A stretch of 64,000 nucleotides of DNA from Neonectria sp. B-13 (Eukaryota > Ascomycota > Sordariomycetes > Hypocreales > Nectriaceae). Location of the stretch: NCBI GenBank assembly GCA_002682825.1, contig NOKP01000001.1, positions 746,501-810,500 of the forward strand, in the 5' to 3' direction. The notes under the pieces were generated by a model. That model did not search any database, had not been told where the DNA came from, and was given only the letters and a program-made list of their open reading frames with translations. The first letter of the stretch is position 1, and every line of letters starts with the position of its first letter. Made by a program: the position numbers and the translations under genes. Positions 44,927 through 56,092 of this stretch are shown here, piece by piece.

Positions 44927-45552
44927 CAGTTCAAGCAAATTTATTGTATCTAGATGGTCATAGAATTTAAAACATATGCACATAGAAAGATTTTCTCAAA
45001 ACTCTCAGATCAAATTATTTGCAATGCATGACGGGTTTCTTCAGACTGCTTCTCATCGAACACCCTCTTGATGCCCACACGCCAATATTTCTACGAGAGT
45101 GCGACACGATATCCTAAACTGTACCCCACATCACGAGCCGGATACCCCAAGCTCGGCAGTCTTCTTCATGATGACCCCGGGAAGACAAGCCAAGACCCAC
45201 CTGACAAGCCATCTTCATCTGGGGTGCAGGATGGTCAGGAGGATGGTCGAAAGAGGGGCACAGAGAGTTGGTGGGGTTAGCGGGTACTGAATCATTAGTG
45301 CCTTCTCTAGGAGGTGGCGAGAACCTGTGAGCATGTCAACTCCGTGATGCCTCGCTTTGTTTGGTCGCTGACAGTGAGGGGTTCTTGGAGAACGCGGTCT
45401 TTGCTGACGGAGAGGCCTAATCTCCGAGGCACAGGTGGGTGAAGTGATCCGGCTGTGGCATATATGTGTGCTAGGTCTCCCACGATGTTGCTTTGGGTAG
45501 ACTTCATTCTCAGACTCTCTGTACTAAGAAATTGGTTGCTGCTCTATTCATC
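44927..45552. other. intergenic upstream of AtuA-2, with a motif copy
   Basis: 625 bases, 3' flank of the ABM gene and promoter of AtuA-2. Contains the cluster motif at 45288-45298. Open frames at 45070-45290 have no domain. Confidence 0.5.
45288..45298 (-). promoter_or_regulatory. cluster motif copy 5 of the set
   Basis: The plus strand TGAATCATTAG is CTAATGATTCA on the minus strand, flanked as CACTAATGATTCAG. It is about 255 bases upstream of the AtuA-2 start, matching the 264-287-base distances at the AtuA-1/ligase promoter. Confidence 0.6.
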
Positions 45553-47645
45553 ATGGCCCCTTCAGCTATCTCCGATTCGGCTACAAATGGCACCAATGGG
45601 CAGCTGCGACTTGGAGTTCCCTCGTCAAGACCCATCCGGATCGCGGGGTGTTCCGGAGGTGAGTACTGAAACCATATTGACACCGGAATGAATGCTGATA
45701 TTTCTAGGTGTCTACGACCGAAAGCGAGCTATGGAAGACATGGCAAAGAACGAAGAAGTCGATGTCATCATCGGAGACTGGATGAGCGAGTGCAACATGA
45801 CCCTCAGAGGATCAGACAAGCGGGATAAACTTGCACAACGCAAGATGGCAACTGGATCCGACTTGGTCGCCAAGGGATACGAGCCATACTTCCTCGAAGA
45901 GGTTGACCCGGCCATCCCATGGCTTGCCAAGAAGGGCACCAAGCTCGCCGTCAACGCCGGTGCTTCAGATGTCCACGGTCTGGCAGAGGCCGTCAAGGCC
46001 TTGATAAAGAAACATGGCGTGGACCTCAAGGTCGGCGTCGTAGACGGTGACGATGTTACAGACGCCGTGCTAGATTTATACAAGAAAGGTACGCACTCTC
46101 ATCTTCACTCGCTTCCCGGAAGATCCTAACAGTAGAGTCCAGGCGAACCCTTCCTCAACCTCCCCGCCAACAAGGCCATCCAGGACTGGGGCTACGACCC
46201 CGTCTGCGCGCAGTGCTACCTCGGCGGCACCGGTATCGCCGAGTGCTTCCGCGGCGGTGCCGACATCGTGCTCTGCGGCCGTGTCGCTGACGCTTCACCC
46301 GCCGTCGGTGCGGCCATGTACTGGTACGGCTGGAACCGCGAGGAGCACGTCACGGAGCTGGCAGGCGCGCTGATGGTCGGGCACATTATCGAGTGCTCGA
46401 CGTATGCGACCGGCGGCTACTACTCAGGCTTCAAAGACCTGGGCGACAAGGACCTGGATATGGGATATCCCATTGCCTCGATTGAGGAGAATGGCGAGAG
46501 TGTCATTACCATGGAGAAGAACAAGGACGGCCTTGTCAACACGGCGACTATTGCCAGCCAGCTCCTCTATGAAATCCAGGGGCCTCTTTACTATAACTCG
46601 GATGTCACTGCTTCCATCGAAGACGTCAAGCTTGAGCAAGTTGGCAAGAACGCAGTCCGCGTCTCGGGAATCAAGGGACTTCCCGCGCCACCCACGACCA
46701 AAGGTAAGTCAAACTGCTACGCTCGTACAGAAAGACTGCGACTGACAACTTCAAACAGTTGGAATCACCGCAAAGGGCGGCTGGCAAGCCGAGTTCTACT
46801 TCTACCTGACGGGTATCGATATCCCCGAAAAGGCGGCCATGATCGAGCGCCAGACGAAGGCTCGCATGGGCAAATACCTCGAAAAGTTCACCTGTCTGAA
46901 GTTCATGATCGCCGGCGCCGTCCCTTCGAACCCTGAATCGCAGGAGGAGGGAACAGTCCTGATGCGCATCTTCGCCCAGACTCGCGACGATGAGCTCCTC
47001 GCGGGCAACAGCTTCGTCGACTCGGACCGCGGTTCGTTTGCGCGTTTCTGTATCGAGAACCTGCTACAGTCGTATCCCGGAGGCACCATGGCGCCTGATA
47101 TGCGAACCGCCGTGGGCCGACCGTTCTTCGAGTACTGGGTTGCTTTGATGCCGCAGTCCTTTGTCGAGGAGACTGCTCACCTGCCCGACGGCACCATCAT
47201 CAAGATCCCACCTCCAACCAAGACCCAGGAATATCCTCGTGAACAGCCTTCATATTCGGTCACGTCCAACCCCGTTGATCTCTCCTCATTCGGCCCAACC
47301 ACCCGCGGGCCTCTGGGCTGGATTGTTCTGGGCCGCTCCGGCGACAAGTCATCCAACGCGAACCTGGGTCTGTTTGTTCGCCACGACGACGAGTGGGACT
47401 GGCTACGAAGCATTCTTTCCACTGAAAAGCTGCGAGAGCTCCTTGGCAAGGATGATGCTGGTCGCCAGATTGACCGATGCGAAATGGCCAATATCCGAGC
47501 AGTGCACTTCTTGCTGAAGGACCACCTTGACCGGGGCTTTAACTCAACATCCAGCTTTGACAGTCTGGGTAAGAACTTGTGCGAGTACATCAGGAGTAGA
47601 CATGTGGATATTCCCAACCGGTTCCTTGAAAGAGGAAAGGTATAG
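45553..47645 (+). CDS. AtuA (DUF1446) family protein, paralogue 2
   Basis: 644 aa, join(45553-45658, 45708-46088, 46143-46703, 46759-47645), all introns 49-55 bases and in frame. It has the same two-domain plan as AtuA-1: RPIRIAGCSGGVYDRKRAM, DVIIGDWMSECNMTLRG, LAVNAGASDVHGLAEAV, ADIVLCGRVADASPAVGAAMYW, TGGYYSG, then the C-terminal tail with LGRSGDKSSNANLGLFVR and IRAVHFLLKDHL. It has three introns where paralogue 1 has none, and the sequences differ widely, so the two are ancient family branches, not a tandem duplicate. Ends RGKV with no peroxisomal signal. The right-most member of the cluster. Confidence 0.92.
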
Positions 47646-50018
47646 GGGTTAAGATAAGATGTTAAGTAGTATTATACAGATGAAGTCCACGATTACAGCA
47701 ATTTGTATTTTGAGAAGCATGCGCCGGTAGTTAGCATGATACATTCTATGATCTATATTATATGATGTATTGGAGAATTACTACATCACAACCTCATTAT
47801 CAGTTAATCACGGAGATATCCCTGCCTATTAAAGATCCTTACCGTATCAAGTGAAGCATGTCCTCTTCGAGGACGAGCTAGAGTGACTCGATGGCGAGTG
47901 CACCAATTTCTGCCCGCCTCAAGATACTCGCGTTTCTGTTAGCGCGATCTAGGCGAGTGCGCCCGGGAATTGGTCAAATGCCTTGGTGATATTGGCCCCC
48001 TTTCGGGTAAACTTCTCGATGGCTTTGCGGGAAGTCGATATACCACTGTATCGTTAGGGCGTCTGGGGTTCTAGGCTCGTGGAGTTTCGGGGTTGATGGT
48101 TCTATCGGCGGGTTCAACAGAGGGTGAGGTTGCTTCTGAAGGACTGTTGTTCACTGGGTAGTGGTCAGGGTGTAATGGGAGATACCGGGAGTTGGGCCGA
48201 TCAGTGTTTCTAGCAGCTGGACTAAATCATTCCCAGCGGGCGACGGCGCGGTAGTTCTCAAAAATAATTGCGTGGCTTCATGTCCAATTGACGAAAGATC
48301 ACCCGACGGATCAACCTTACCAAGGAAGATCCCGCCGCGAAACGTCTCTCTATATCTTTAGATATCCCAAGTATATATCTAAGGGTTCTTAAGTTCTTGC
48401 TATCTCAGCAAAGACCAAATAGTCAGAGATTATAAGTCTTAGATCTCAGTACATCTATAGCAGTAGCGATAACAGGTAGCGGGATGGGCGATCGACGAAC
48501 GAGCGCCAAAGAATCCACGAGAAGTCGAGACCAAAAGAGGCCACTCGCGATGACTACGGCCAGAGCGTACAATATGATCGAGCGCCGAAGGACGCACTGT
48601 TGAGTTTATGGAATGCTGTCTCGCTCTGTTCTAAGTTAAACACCATCAAGAATATAGTCATTGGTGGACTTACTCTTGTTTTGGAAGAACCTGACTGAAT
48701 TAAGAGGCCGTCACACGAGTCTTGGGTGCCCTGAAAGCTCTCCTCGTCGTTAGAATCCGAGAGTGGGACATATTAGGCTCACCGTGGATTCGAGATGCTT
48801 GTTAACGGTCTGTCTCGGTGACCATACTAAGGCCAATCCTGTCCCTAACCTAACCACTCATTAGACACGCTACGTCAACCGCAGGGCTGGTGTGAAGAAA
48901 ACGCTCCTCATTGTGTTCTTTCATTGATGTGCTGGGAGGCCCAGGGGCTTAGTTGCTGCCTAAGTTGCTTGGCTATTGAGGATTCCGGGCAAAACCTCAT
49001 CTGGGTTAACACTTTCATGAACTGGCGACTCAAGCGTGCTGGGTTTAATGACCCTTCGGTCATAGATTTCGACGAAATGCTAGAGGAGGAATGTCGCTTT
49101 GACCTTTGACACTCACGTTGTCCTTGGTATCTTCGTCGTGAACTGGGTCGTTTGAGGCACAGAGGAGTTCCGTAGTGGTATCTTCAGAGTTGCCGGGAGC
49201 ATCAATGGCGCAAAGTAACGTCGCCGGACCCGTCATTTCCGGCCTGACAATGAAGAATCCGCCAGCCCAGGCCATTCCCTTAACACTAACTACTAGCCTG
49301 CAGCAATCAGTCGACGGTCAAGACGATGCTGCGGCTATCGTCCATAGAAATGGCACAGTTGATGGCAGGGAGGATGTCACCATCCCCCTTGGAGATGTTA
49401 CCATCGCCACCCCGAGGAATTACGAAACTGACTACATAGCTACTGCTAAGATTATGCCAAACGTCTACTTGAACGCTAATTCGGGTGAGCCCATGCTCTG
49501 TACTGACTCGTTAGTCCTCATTACTCAACCTCCAGTCATAAGGTCTCAAGAATGAAGCTACACCCAGAATCTCTCGTGCAGAGTCGCAAAGGGCCCTTGT
49601 TCTCCAGTCCGCGACCATCTCACCCGTCGTCACTTGTTCGCGCTGAACGAAGCGTTCCTCGACCTTCTGGATAATTCACTTAAAGCGGATATCCAGATTA
49701 GAGGTTACGAGCCCAGCGTTTAACGCAACCACAGAGAGCCCTGGAGCTCGCCAGTTCAAACCTCTCGTTTAATCGTCAACGACCAGCCCGAAGGCTCCAA
49801 GAAGATGGCTACGAAGAGAGCCGAGAGCGTCCAGATGTAGGACCATCCATGGCTGAGATGCGAGAGGCTTACCCATACACAAGTCAAATTCACCACATGG
49901 CACCAGAGTAAAAGTGCGTACTGCATACGCATGAACGTAAGAGGGACTTGGACCATGATCAAACCACAGGGACAATCACTTGAAAATTATCAGCTTCATT
50001 ACTACATTTTTGTCCCCT
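47646..50018. other. gene-poor region, 2.4 kb, with one weak open frame
   Basis: 3' flank of AtuA-2 followed by DNA without recognised genes. A plus-strand frame with ATG at 49205 and stop at 49555 reads MAQSNVAGPVISGLTMK onward with no recognised domain. A minus-strand hydrophobic frame at 49756-49962 is noted among rejected items. The region around 48250-48500 is AT-rich. Confidence 0.35.
49205..49555 (+). CDS. small open frame of unknown nature
   Basis: 116 codons from the ATG at 49205. Composition is protein-like (DAAAIVHRNGTVDGREDV, GDVTIATPRNYETDYIA), with neither signal peptide nor membrane segment. I do not recognise a family and see no clear promoter. It could be a relic of a larger gene or chance. 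Confidence 0.2.
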   Translation: MAQSNVAGPVISGLTMKNPPAQAIPLTLTTSLQQSVDGQDDAAAIVHRNGTVDGREDVTIPLGDVTIATPRNYETDYIATAKIMPNVYLNANSGEPMLCTDSLVLITQPPVIRSQE

Positions 50019-51899
50019 CTAATTTCCTAGTAGGAGAGCCTCAAGCTCTTCTACCTCCTTCGGCACGGTCGTCAAGTTTTCGTTACCCGTGGAAGTGATG
50101 AGAATGTTATCCTCAATGCTGCAAAATGTTAGTCGCTGTCTGACCAGTCTGTGGAAAGGTAGGGCCACTCACCGAACACCACCGACATCCCAGTACTTTT
50201 CCAGTACGGCGGAGTCGATGAACTTGTTTTGTTCAGGGTCTTCCAGGTAAGGTGCGATAATGAAGTTGCAGAAGTAAATCTAGTCTTGTCAGTTTCTCAG
50301 GTCGGACAATATGCATCATTCGGATCACTCACTCCTGGCTCGACAGTAATCACACTTCCGCTTGGGAGCTTGCCACGGACTCGGAGATAGCGGAACATTT
50401 TGTCCTCGTCGCTATAGTTAGGGTTGCCGCCGGTGTCGTGAGTATCCATGCCCAGGTAGTGGCCCAGACCGTGAGGGAAGAAGGCGACGCTGGTGCGAGC
50501 CTTAAGGATCTCCTCCTTGTCGCCCTTCAGGATGCCAATGGAGAGCAAACCGTCGATGGCAATCTTATGGGCAAGTAGGTGCACATCGTCCCATAGAACG
50601 CCCTCCTTCAGCATGTCCGTGCAATCGTTTTGCATCTTGAGGACAATGTCGTAAATCTGTCGAGATTCCTTGCTGAACTTGCCAGACAGTGGGAAGGTTC
50701 TAGTCTACGCAGTGTCAGTTCGGTGTTCCCAAAGGCAGTAATGGAAGCGGGCACGCTCACAATATCAGACGCATAGTTGTCCCACTCGCCTCCCGCATCG
50801 AGCAAGAGGTTGAGCTTCCCATCCAGGGGCTCGTCATTCTTGACGTAATGTAGGGTCGCGGCCGCCCGTCCGCTGGCGAAGATGGGGCTATAGGCCATCT
50901 CCTTGGCACCGTTGGCGACACATTTCTGCAGGAAGATGGCCTCCAGCTCTCTCTCATTCTTGGCCTTTGTGGTGTTTTCGACAACAGCCCTGTGGGCGAT
51001 CTCTGAGACCTGGTTGGCCTTGCGAATCAGGGCAACCTCGAACTCGTCCTTGACCACGCGCGCAACTTCAATGGCGCCCTTCAGTACAGAGAAGTCCTTG
51101 GCTTCAAATTCGAGGAATGCGATGTTGTCGGAGACCTGGTTCGCAATCGCAAAGACGGTGGACTTGGTGCTGGCCTTTCCAAGGTTGGCCAGCGTAGAGT
51201 TGACTTCGGTGGTGAGTCTGACCTCGTCGACGTCGTATTGCTGCAGAGCTTCATCGATGCTGACGGGGAGACCAGACCAGATGACGCTATCGGGGTCGAT
51301 GGGAGGGATGAAGAGAATGGACTTGGAAGATTGGATGTCGTAGACGAAGTGGCAGTCGGCGAGGTTGCAGCCGGTGAGGTAGTAGAAGAATCGGCGCTGG
51401 CTATTGAGAGAAGATCATATGTCAGTCAGGCATCGAAGAGAGACGTGGTTCAGAACAGGGACGATGAGTGCCAGGCGTACCGGAAGGGCTCAGGCTCGTC
51501 GTTGTCCTCGAGGAGCTTGGTCATGCGACCCTCGAGGTAGAGCACGCCGGTGGCATTGGGGTCCTTTTCGCGGAGCAGGTCGGCGACGCGCTTGGCATGC
51601 GACTTGGCCGGGTATTTGCCCTTGAGGACGGCCTCGAAGTCTTCGGCGACCATGTTGGAGGCTCTCGAGGGGGGAGGCGGAGAGGATCGGGTGGTGGTGG
51701 CGGTGGTGAAGCGTCTGGACGATCGAGGTGAACGAGAGGACGGTTGGATGACGGAGGAGAGAGGTCGAACGGAGGGGAAGGAGGAAAGAGGTCGAGAAAC
51801 TGGTCGAGTTGTCGTCGATCTCGTTGGACAAAGAAGAGGCAGCCGACAAGTTGCAGGACGCAACCCCGCCATGCGCGTGAGCTTGATAAGAGAAGCCAT
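50019..51899 (-). CDS. PEPP: Xaa-Pro aminopeptidase/prolidase (M24B)
   Basis: Dinuclear-metal peptidase releasing N-terminal residues next to proline. Joined as complement(50019-50118, 50173-50279, 50333-50704, 50761-51400, 51481-51899), 545 aa. All five M24 metal ligands can be placed: [20 protein letters not shown] (spanning an intron), [26 protein letters not shown] and GGVRIEDN. The common cytosolic form starts [19 protein letters not shown], whose ATG is at 51653. Upstream in the same frame lie ATGs at 51899 ([18 protein letters not shown]) and 52004. The 82 residues from 51899 are Arg/Ser/Thr-rich with no acidic residue, as in a mitochondrial presequence. Two products, mitochondrial and cytosolic, are therefore possible. 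Confidence 0.92.
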
Positions 51900-52589
51900 G
51901 AGAGGGCGAGGACTGACGGACTGCGGGGCAGCTTGCAACGAAAGAGGAAGCTCCCTAGCAGGTAAGCTCCGGCTTCTGTTAGCAGTCGTCCACCACCGTT
52001 GCATCCGACCCTACAGGGGCCCACAGTGGCCGGTTGCCAGCGGCTTCCGTAGGCCTTCTGCTGCCGCGGCGATACGAGCTGTCAACTCCACCATCAACTG
52101 TTAACATGGGTATCCATGGAATCACGACATCCTCAACTCTGAGGTCTTTGAAAATCATGGAAAACATTCGATTAATGACAACAGAAGGAGATTCCGTGCA
52201 CCATCATCTATGTCCAGCTCTTCGGCGTCCGGTTCCGGCTCTGTGTCCATCCAGTGGTTTGTAAGTACAACAAGGTGGGGTAAGATGAGCTGATGGCTAA
52301 TACTAATCCTCCAAGTTTGTATCGTGCGTCAATCTTTCCTTCTGCCTCAAAAGAGACATGTTTATGTGCCTCAGTGTTAGCAAACGTGAGGGTCATTCCG
52401 TCGCGTACTCTAAAGCCGTAGACAGGTGAGATTGTGTATTGGTTGCTGCTTTGTAGCCTATTGCTTGTCTATATCACTTTGTCAAGTTCTTAGGTTATCA
52501 GAACAACATTCCTAAGCCGCTCAGATCCGCAACGTATTTACAAAATCTATGGTTCAAATATTGCGTCTAAATGCTTGACCCTGAATCCC
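51900..52589. other. intergenic: promoter of PEPP and 3' flank of alpha/beta hydrolase
   Basis: 690 bases. The in-frame ATG at 52004 extends the PEPP frame upstream. Otherwise no gene is visible. Confidence 0.4.
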
Positions 52590-53811
52590 TCATTCCGCAA
52601 GGAACTCCAAAATGGCGTTGTAAGTAAAGGTATGCGAGTATCCGTAGTTCAACCCGTGGCCTGCACCAGGAACAACGGTAGCATTGAACCGAGAGGCGTG
52701 AGGGAAAAAGGCCTCCGAGGCATGGAGAAGATCCGGTAGGCTCGCATTGACGATGTCGGTCGCGTAGCAGTCGCTTCCGCAGAAGGGGAGATCATGCTCT
52801 ATTTTCATCAGCATCATTCTCTACACTATCAAGCTGCAAACGTACCGCCGGTGATGATCAGCACTGGGCCTGTGAATGCGCTCTTCGACACGACAGGTGC
52901 CCCCACGGTGAGCAGTTCCGCCGGAGCAGCTGCCTGTCCCGTCTTGTACGCAAGCTCCAGCACCTTGGGGTCGAAGTCGCCCTCGGCGAAGAAGGCGATT
53001 TGCACGCCCGTCGTGGAAGCAGGCACAACATAGCCCGCCGGGTACTTGCTAGCCAGAGGCGAGTCCTTGACGGGGATGAAGTTGTTGCCGAGGAGGAACT
53101 GCGGGATGAAGGAGGGGACATGGGAGAATCCAGTCAGGACAATGGCGTCCGTCAGATCAGGGTATAAGTTTGCCAGTGCGTAGCTCAGGACGGAGCCAAA
53201 GGAGTGGCCGACGTGCACGACCCGGTCGAACTTGCAGCTCACGCCCTTGAGCTTCCCATGGGTCGCGAGGCTGGTCAGCTCGCGCAGGGCCTCGATTTCC
53301 AGGGAGGCTTGGATCTCGTTGATGGGGTGGCCCTTTGACGAGGCTCCAACGCCCAGTCGGTCCCATGTAAGAGTCGAGTAGCCGTGTTGATCAACCGCCT
53401 TCGCAACGTAGCTATAGTTGTAGTTGTTGTGAGGAAAGTCCCAGTACTTGCGGTCGAAGCCAACACCGTGGGTGATGATCTGGAGCTCATGCCCAGGCCC
53501 GTGGTCAGGTTCACAGTAGGTTGCCGCCAGGTGATAGTTGCCGGAAACCTTTTTGACCTGGAACCCGTTAGCAGTCACTTCCAAAATACTAAGCGAAACA
53601 AACAACTTACTCCTTTCTGGACGAGGCTGCCATAGTTCCGTCCTTGCTGGGCCATGTTCAGGAACAGGGACGTGACCTCAACCTGGGTCAAAGGTGCCTT
53701 AACGTCAAAGACTGCATTTTCCGCCGTCAACGAAACAGGCACTGTGATATCTTTGCACCTTCTCGCAGAGCAAATAGCGAGAAAGCTGAGAAAGGTTGTT
53801 AACTTCAACAT
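52590..53811 (-). CDS. secreted alpha/beta hydrolase
   Basis: 373 aa, complement(52590-52798, 52846-53557, 53611-53811). The start MLKLTTFLSFLAICSARR is a signal peptide, followed by Cys-containing mature sequence (CKDITVPV), so secretion is predicted. The core is an alpha/beta hydrolase: ITHGVGFDRKYWDF (oxyanion loop), HVGHSFGSVLSY with nucleophile Ser about 186, and VVPGAGHGLNYGYS with the catalytic His. The Asp is probably in the ITGEHDLPFCGSDCYATD region rebuilt by the 47-base intron. Lipase/esterase-like, but the GHSFG elbow and overall look fit the serine-hydrolase group used by fungi on small esters and mycotoxins as well as lipids. Substrate unknown. Confidence 0.88.
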
Positions 53812-55088
53812 CGTCGCGGCTTCGTGATGGGTGAATGAGTCGTCGGTGTTGTGAGTCTTCAAGCCTCAACACCAAGCGACGGACCCAGCATCTTATACTT
53901 GGAGCCGGTCTGCATTTGTAATGGAGAATTAAAATCGTCGTATTGTGTCTCACATCAGCCCTGCTTAGAGAGTCTCACTACTCTGGCGAGGAGTACACTT
54001 ACACCCTGTCTCCGACAATGCCGCTCAGGAGACATGGGAAAGAGGCGACTTCGCCAGTCTTGGAGATTCTTGGAAGATCACTACACTGCCATCATGTCTC
54101 AGATCAACTGGAGTGGGATCGGTGTGATAAACGACGCTACTGCCCGACACCGCAGATGCGGGATGTTAGCTGCACCTTGGTCACTGTCCAAGACTCCATT
54201 TGCTACACGGCATTTCCGAAGACTGGTCGAGGACTGAGACAAGAGGACATTCTCCGCAGGCCGACGTTATTTCTACGGCCAATGGAGAAATGGTAGCGCC
54301 CGCCTGCTTAGTCTAATTGAGATCTGCTCTCGGCAGAAACAGTTCCGCGTTTAGTTGGACGTGCCCGTCTGAAGATCCTCCCGCTTTGTGGCTTTCGGGA
54401 CTAATCCAGGCTGGGTCGTACACATCGTAATGGTTTTGAGCGTGTCCAATGAGATGAGGAATCTGGCTCGGTCCCTGGCTAATGCCGGGCTCGTCTATGC
54501 TGTCATGTTTTCTCGGAAGGTTCGGCGAGAAGTAGGAGCTCGTCATATTAAAAAATGACAATTAATTCGTGCGCGGGGTTCATCTGCAGACGCATAGAAT
54601 GGTTCGGTTTTCTTAGCTCTCTCTTGAAAGAGTTCTTCCAATTCCAAATCATGGCACTAACGTAGGATCGCGATGCTTGACAACTTCACCCGGAACGGGT
54701 CATCATCCCTTCCTGAAGACCTCGCCAGCCACCTCTAGACTCGTATGTGCTTCGGTCATGTTTTTTTGGAAGATTCGGCGGGAATTAGGAGCTCGTTCGT
54801 ATTGAAGCATGACAATTACTTCGTCCTGCAGGCATACTAGCCAGGGTGCATATGTTGATCACCCCTTACATCGTCTGCAGCTGCACTCAGATTGCTCTCT
54901 TAGCTTTCTCAAGAAAAGGAAGTCTCTTGATTCCAAATAATTATTCATTCCAAATAACCTTGATTCCAAACACTTATTGATTCAAGGTGACTCTTGATTC
55001 CCCATGATGCTACCGAGATGGTGGAACGGCATGACGATGCTTTACAAGTAACGAGCATGGCCACTTATTAGCCTTCTTCTCATCCACC
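53812..55088. other. intergenic, 1.3 kb, with a degenerate tandem duplication
   Basis: No convincing gene. A minus-strand frame near 54313-54561 (MTSSYFSPNLPRKHDSIDEP) overlaps the repeated DNA and has no family. The duplication is listed separately. Confidence 0.4.
54490..54995. repeat. imperfect tandem duplication plus ATTCCAAA-rich patch
   Basis: Segments at about 54490-54650 and 54740-54940 align: both contain TGTCATGTTT-like, TTCGGCG, TAGGAGCTCGT, ATGACAATTA and TCTTAGCT followed by ATTCCAAAT, in the same order. Between 54920 and 54990 the string TTGATTCCAAA and close variants recur four or five times. No coding capacity. Confidence 0.6.
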
Positions 55089-56092
55089 TCACAGCTCATC
55101 CGTCGCATCGAACTCCATCTGCAACTGCGTCGCCATCCCCGCCGCCACGAACCCTCCCATGGCCTGCGCCTGCACAACCGCCCGCTTCATCGTCGCCGCG
55201 TCTCCGGCCGCAAAGCACCCCTTGACGCTCGTCTCGTTGAACGGCTCGTCGACCTTGACGTCGCCCGCCGGCGTGCGCTCCAGCCCCAGCTCGTCGACAA
55301 ACGGCGCCTTCTGCACGACGGCCGGGTGGTTCGCAATGAAGCCCTCCGTCTTGGCCGTGCCGTCAGCGAAGTGGATCGTCACCGACGGCCCGCCGTCCTC
55401 GAGCTGGAACCGCGCGATCTTGCGGTCGTCGTAGTGGATCTTGCTGCTGTGTAGCTTGCCCTGCAGCGCCGCATACAGTTCTTCGTTGGCGTTGGTGTAA
55501 ACGGTGACGCTCTTGGATAGGCGCTTGGCCATCGGGCTGATGTGGAGGAGCATTTCGGGCGTGGTCAGGAAGCCGCCCGCAAGCACGCCCGCCGACTCGG
55601 CGCCGCGCTCCTCAAATCCGTGGCAGAAAAGGCAGTGGAATCTAAGTGGGAAGTCAGATTAGAACTCCGACGCACGGAAGTGGAAACTTACATGCCGCGT
55701 CCCCAGCACTCCTCGTAGCCCTCGGGTTGATCCTCCACAACATCTCTAACACCAGTTCCCAAGCCAAGCTTCCTACCCTGGTAAACCGTACCCGTGCTAT
55801 CAACAGCCTCAAAAACGCCAGTGTCAAGCTTTCGGACCGACTCGATCGTTGCAGTCTTGAACTCAATCGTCTCGTAGCGCTTCAAGAGGTCGGCCTTAGC
55901 CTTAGCACGGTAGTCGGCCGGATTGACATGGTCAAACCCGAGGACGTTATGCATGTGCGTTGCTCGCGCGTTGCGATACGACCCCGAGTCGAGTACAATC
56001 GCAGTGTATAGCTGGCGGGCGAGGCCGGTGGCCATGGCCAAGCCGGCAGGGCCGCCACCGATGATAAGCGCGTCGTAGAGCTTCGTGGACAT
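55089..56092 (-). CDS. FAD/NAD(P)-dependent thiol oxidoreductase, GliT/thioredoxin-reductase-like
   Basis: 317 aa, complement(55089-55641, 55692-56092); the 50-base intron restores GRGI-FHCLFCHGFEERG. N-terminal FAD loop DALIIGGGPAGLAMATGLARQ. The redox pair is CLFC (Cys about 137 and 140), set in HCLFCHGFE, the pattern of the GliT, HlmI and DepH group of disulfide-forming oxidases rather than of housekeeping thioredoxin reductase (CAxC). The FAD-closing motif is GCFAAGDAATM near the C-terminus. GliT-like enzymes oxidise dithiols of small molecules, but no other epipolythiodioxopiperazine gene is nearby, so it may be a stand-alone member of this common fungal family. Single conserved domain, no signal peptide. 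Confidence 0.9.

Noticed and set aside
49756..49962. Minus-strand hydrophobic frame resembling a channel or bestrophin-like fragment
   Set aside because: Only a vague resemblance over about 50 residues, no supporting upstream or downstream exons and no key motif in the right frame.
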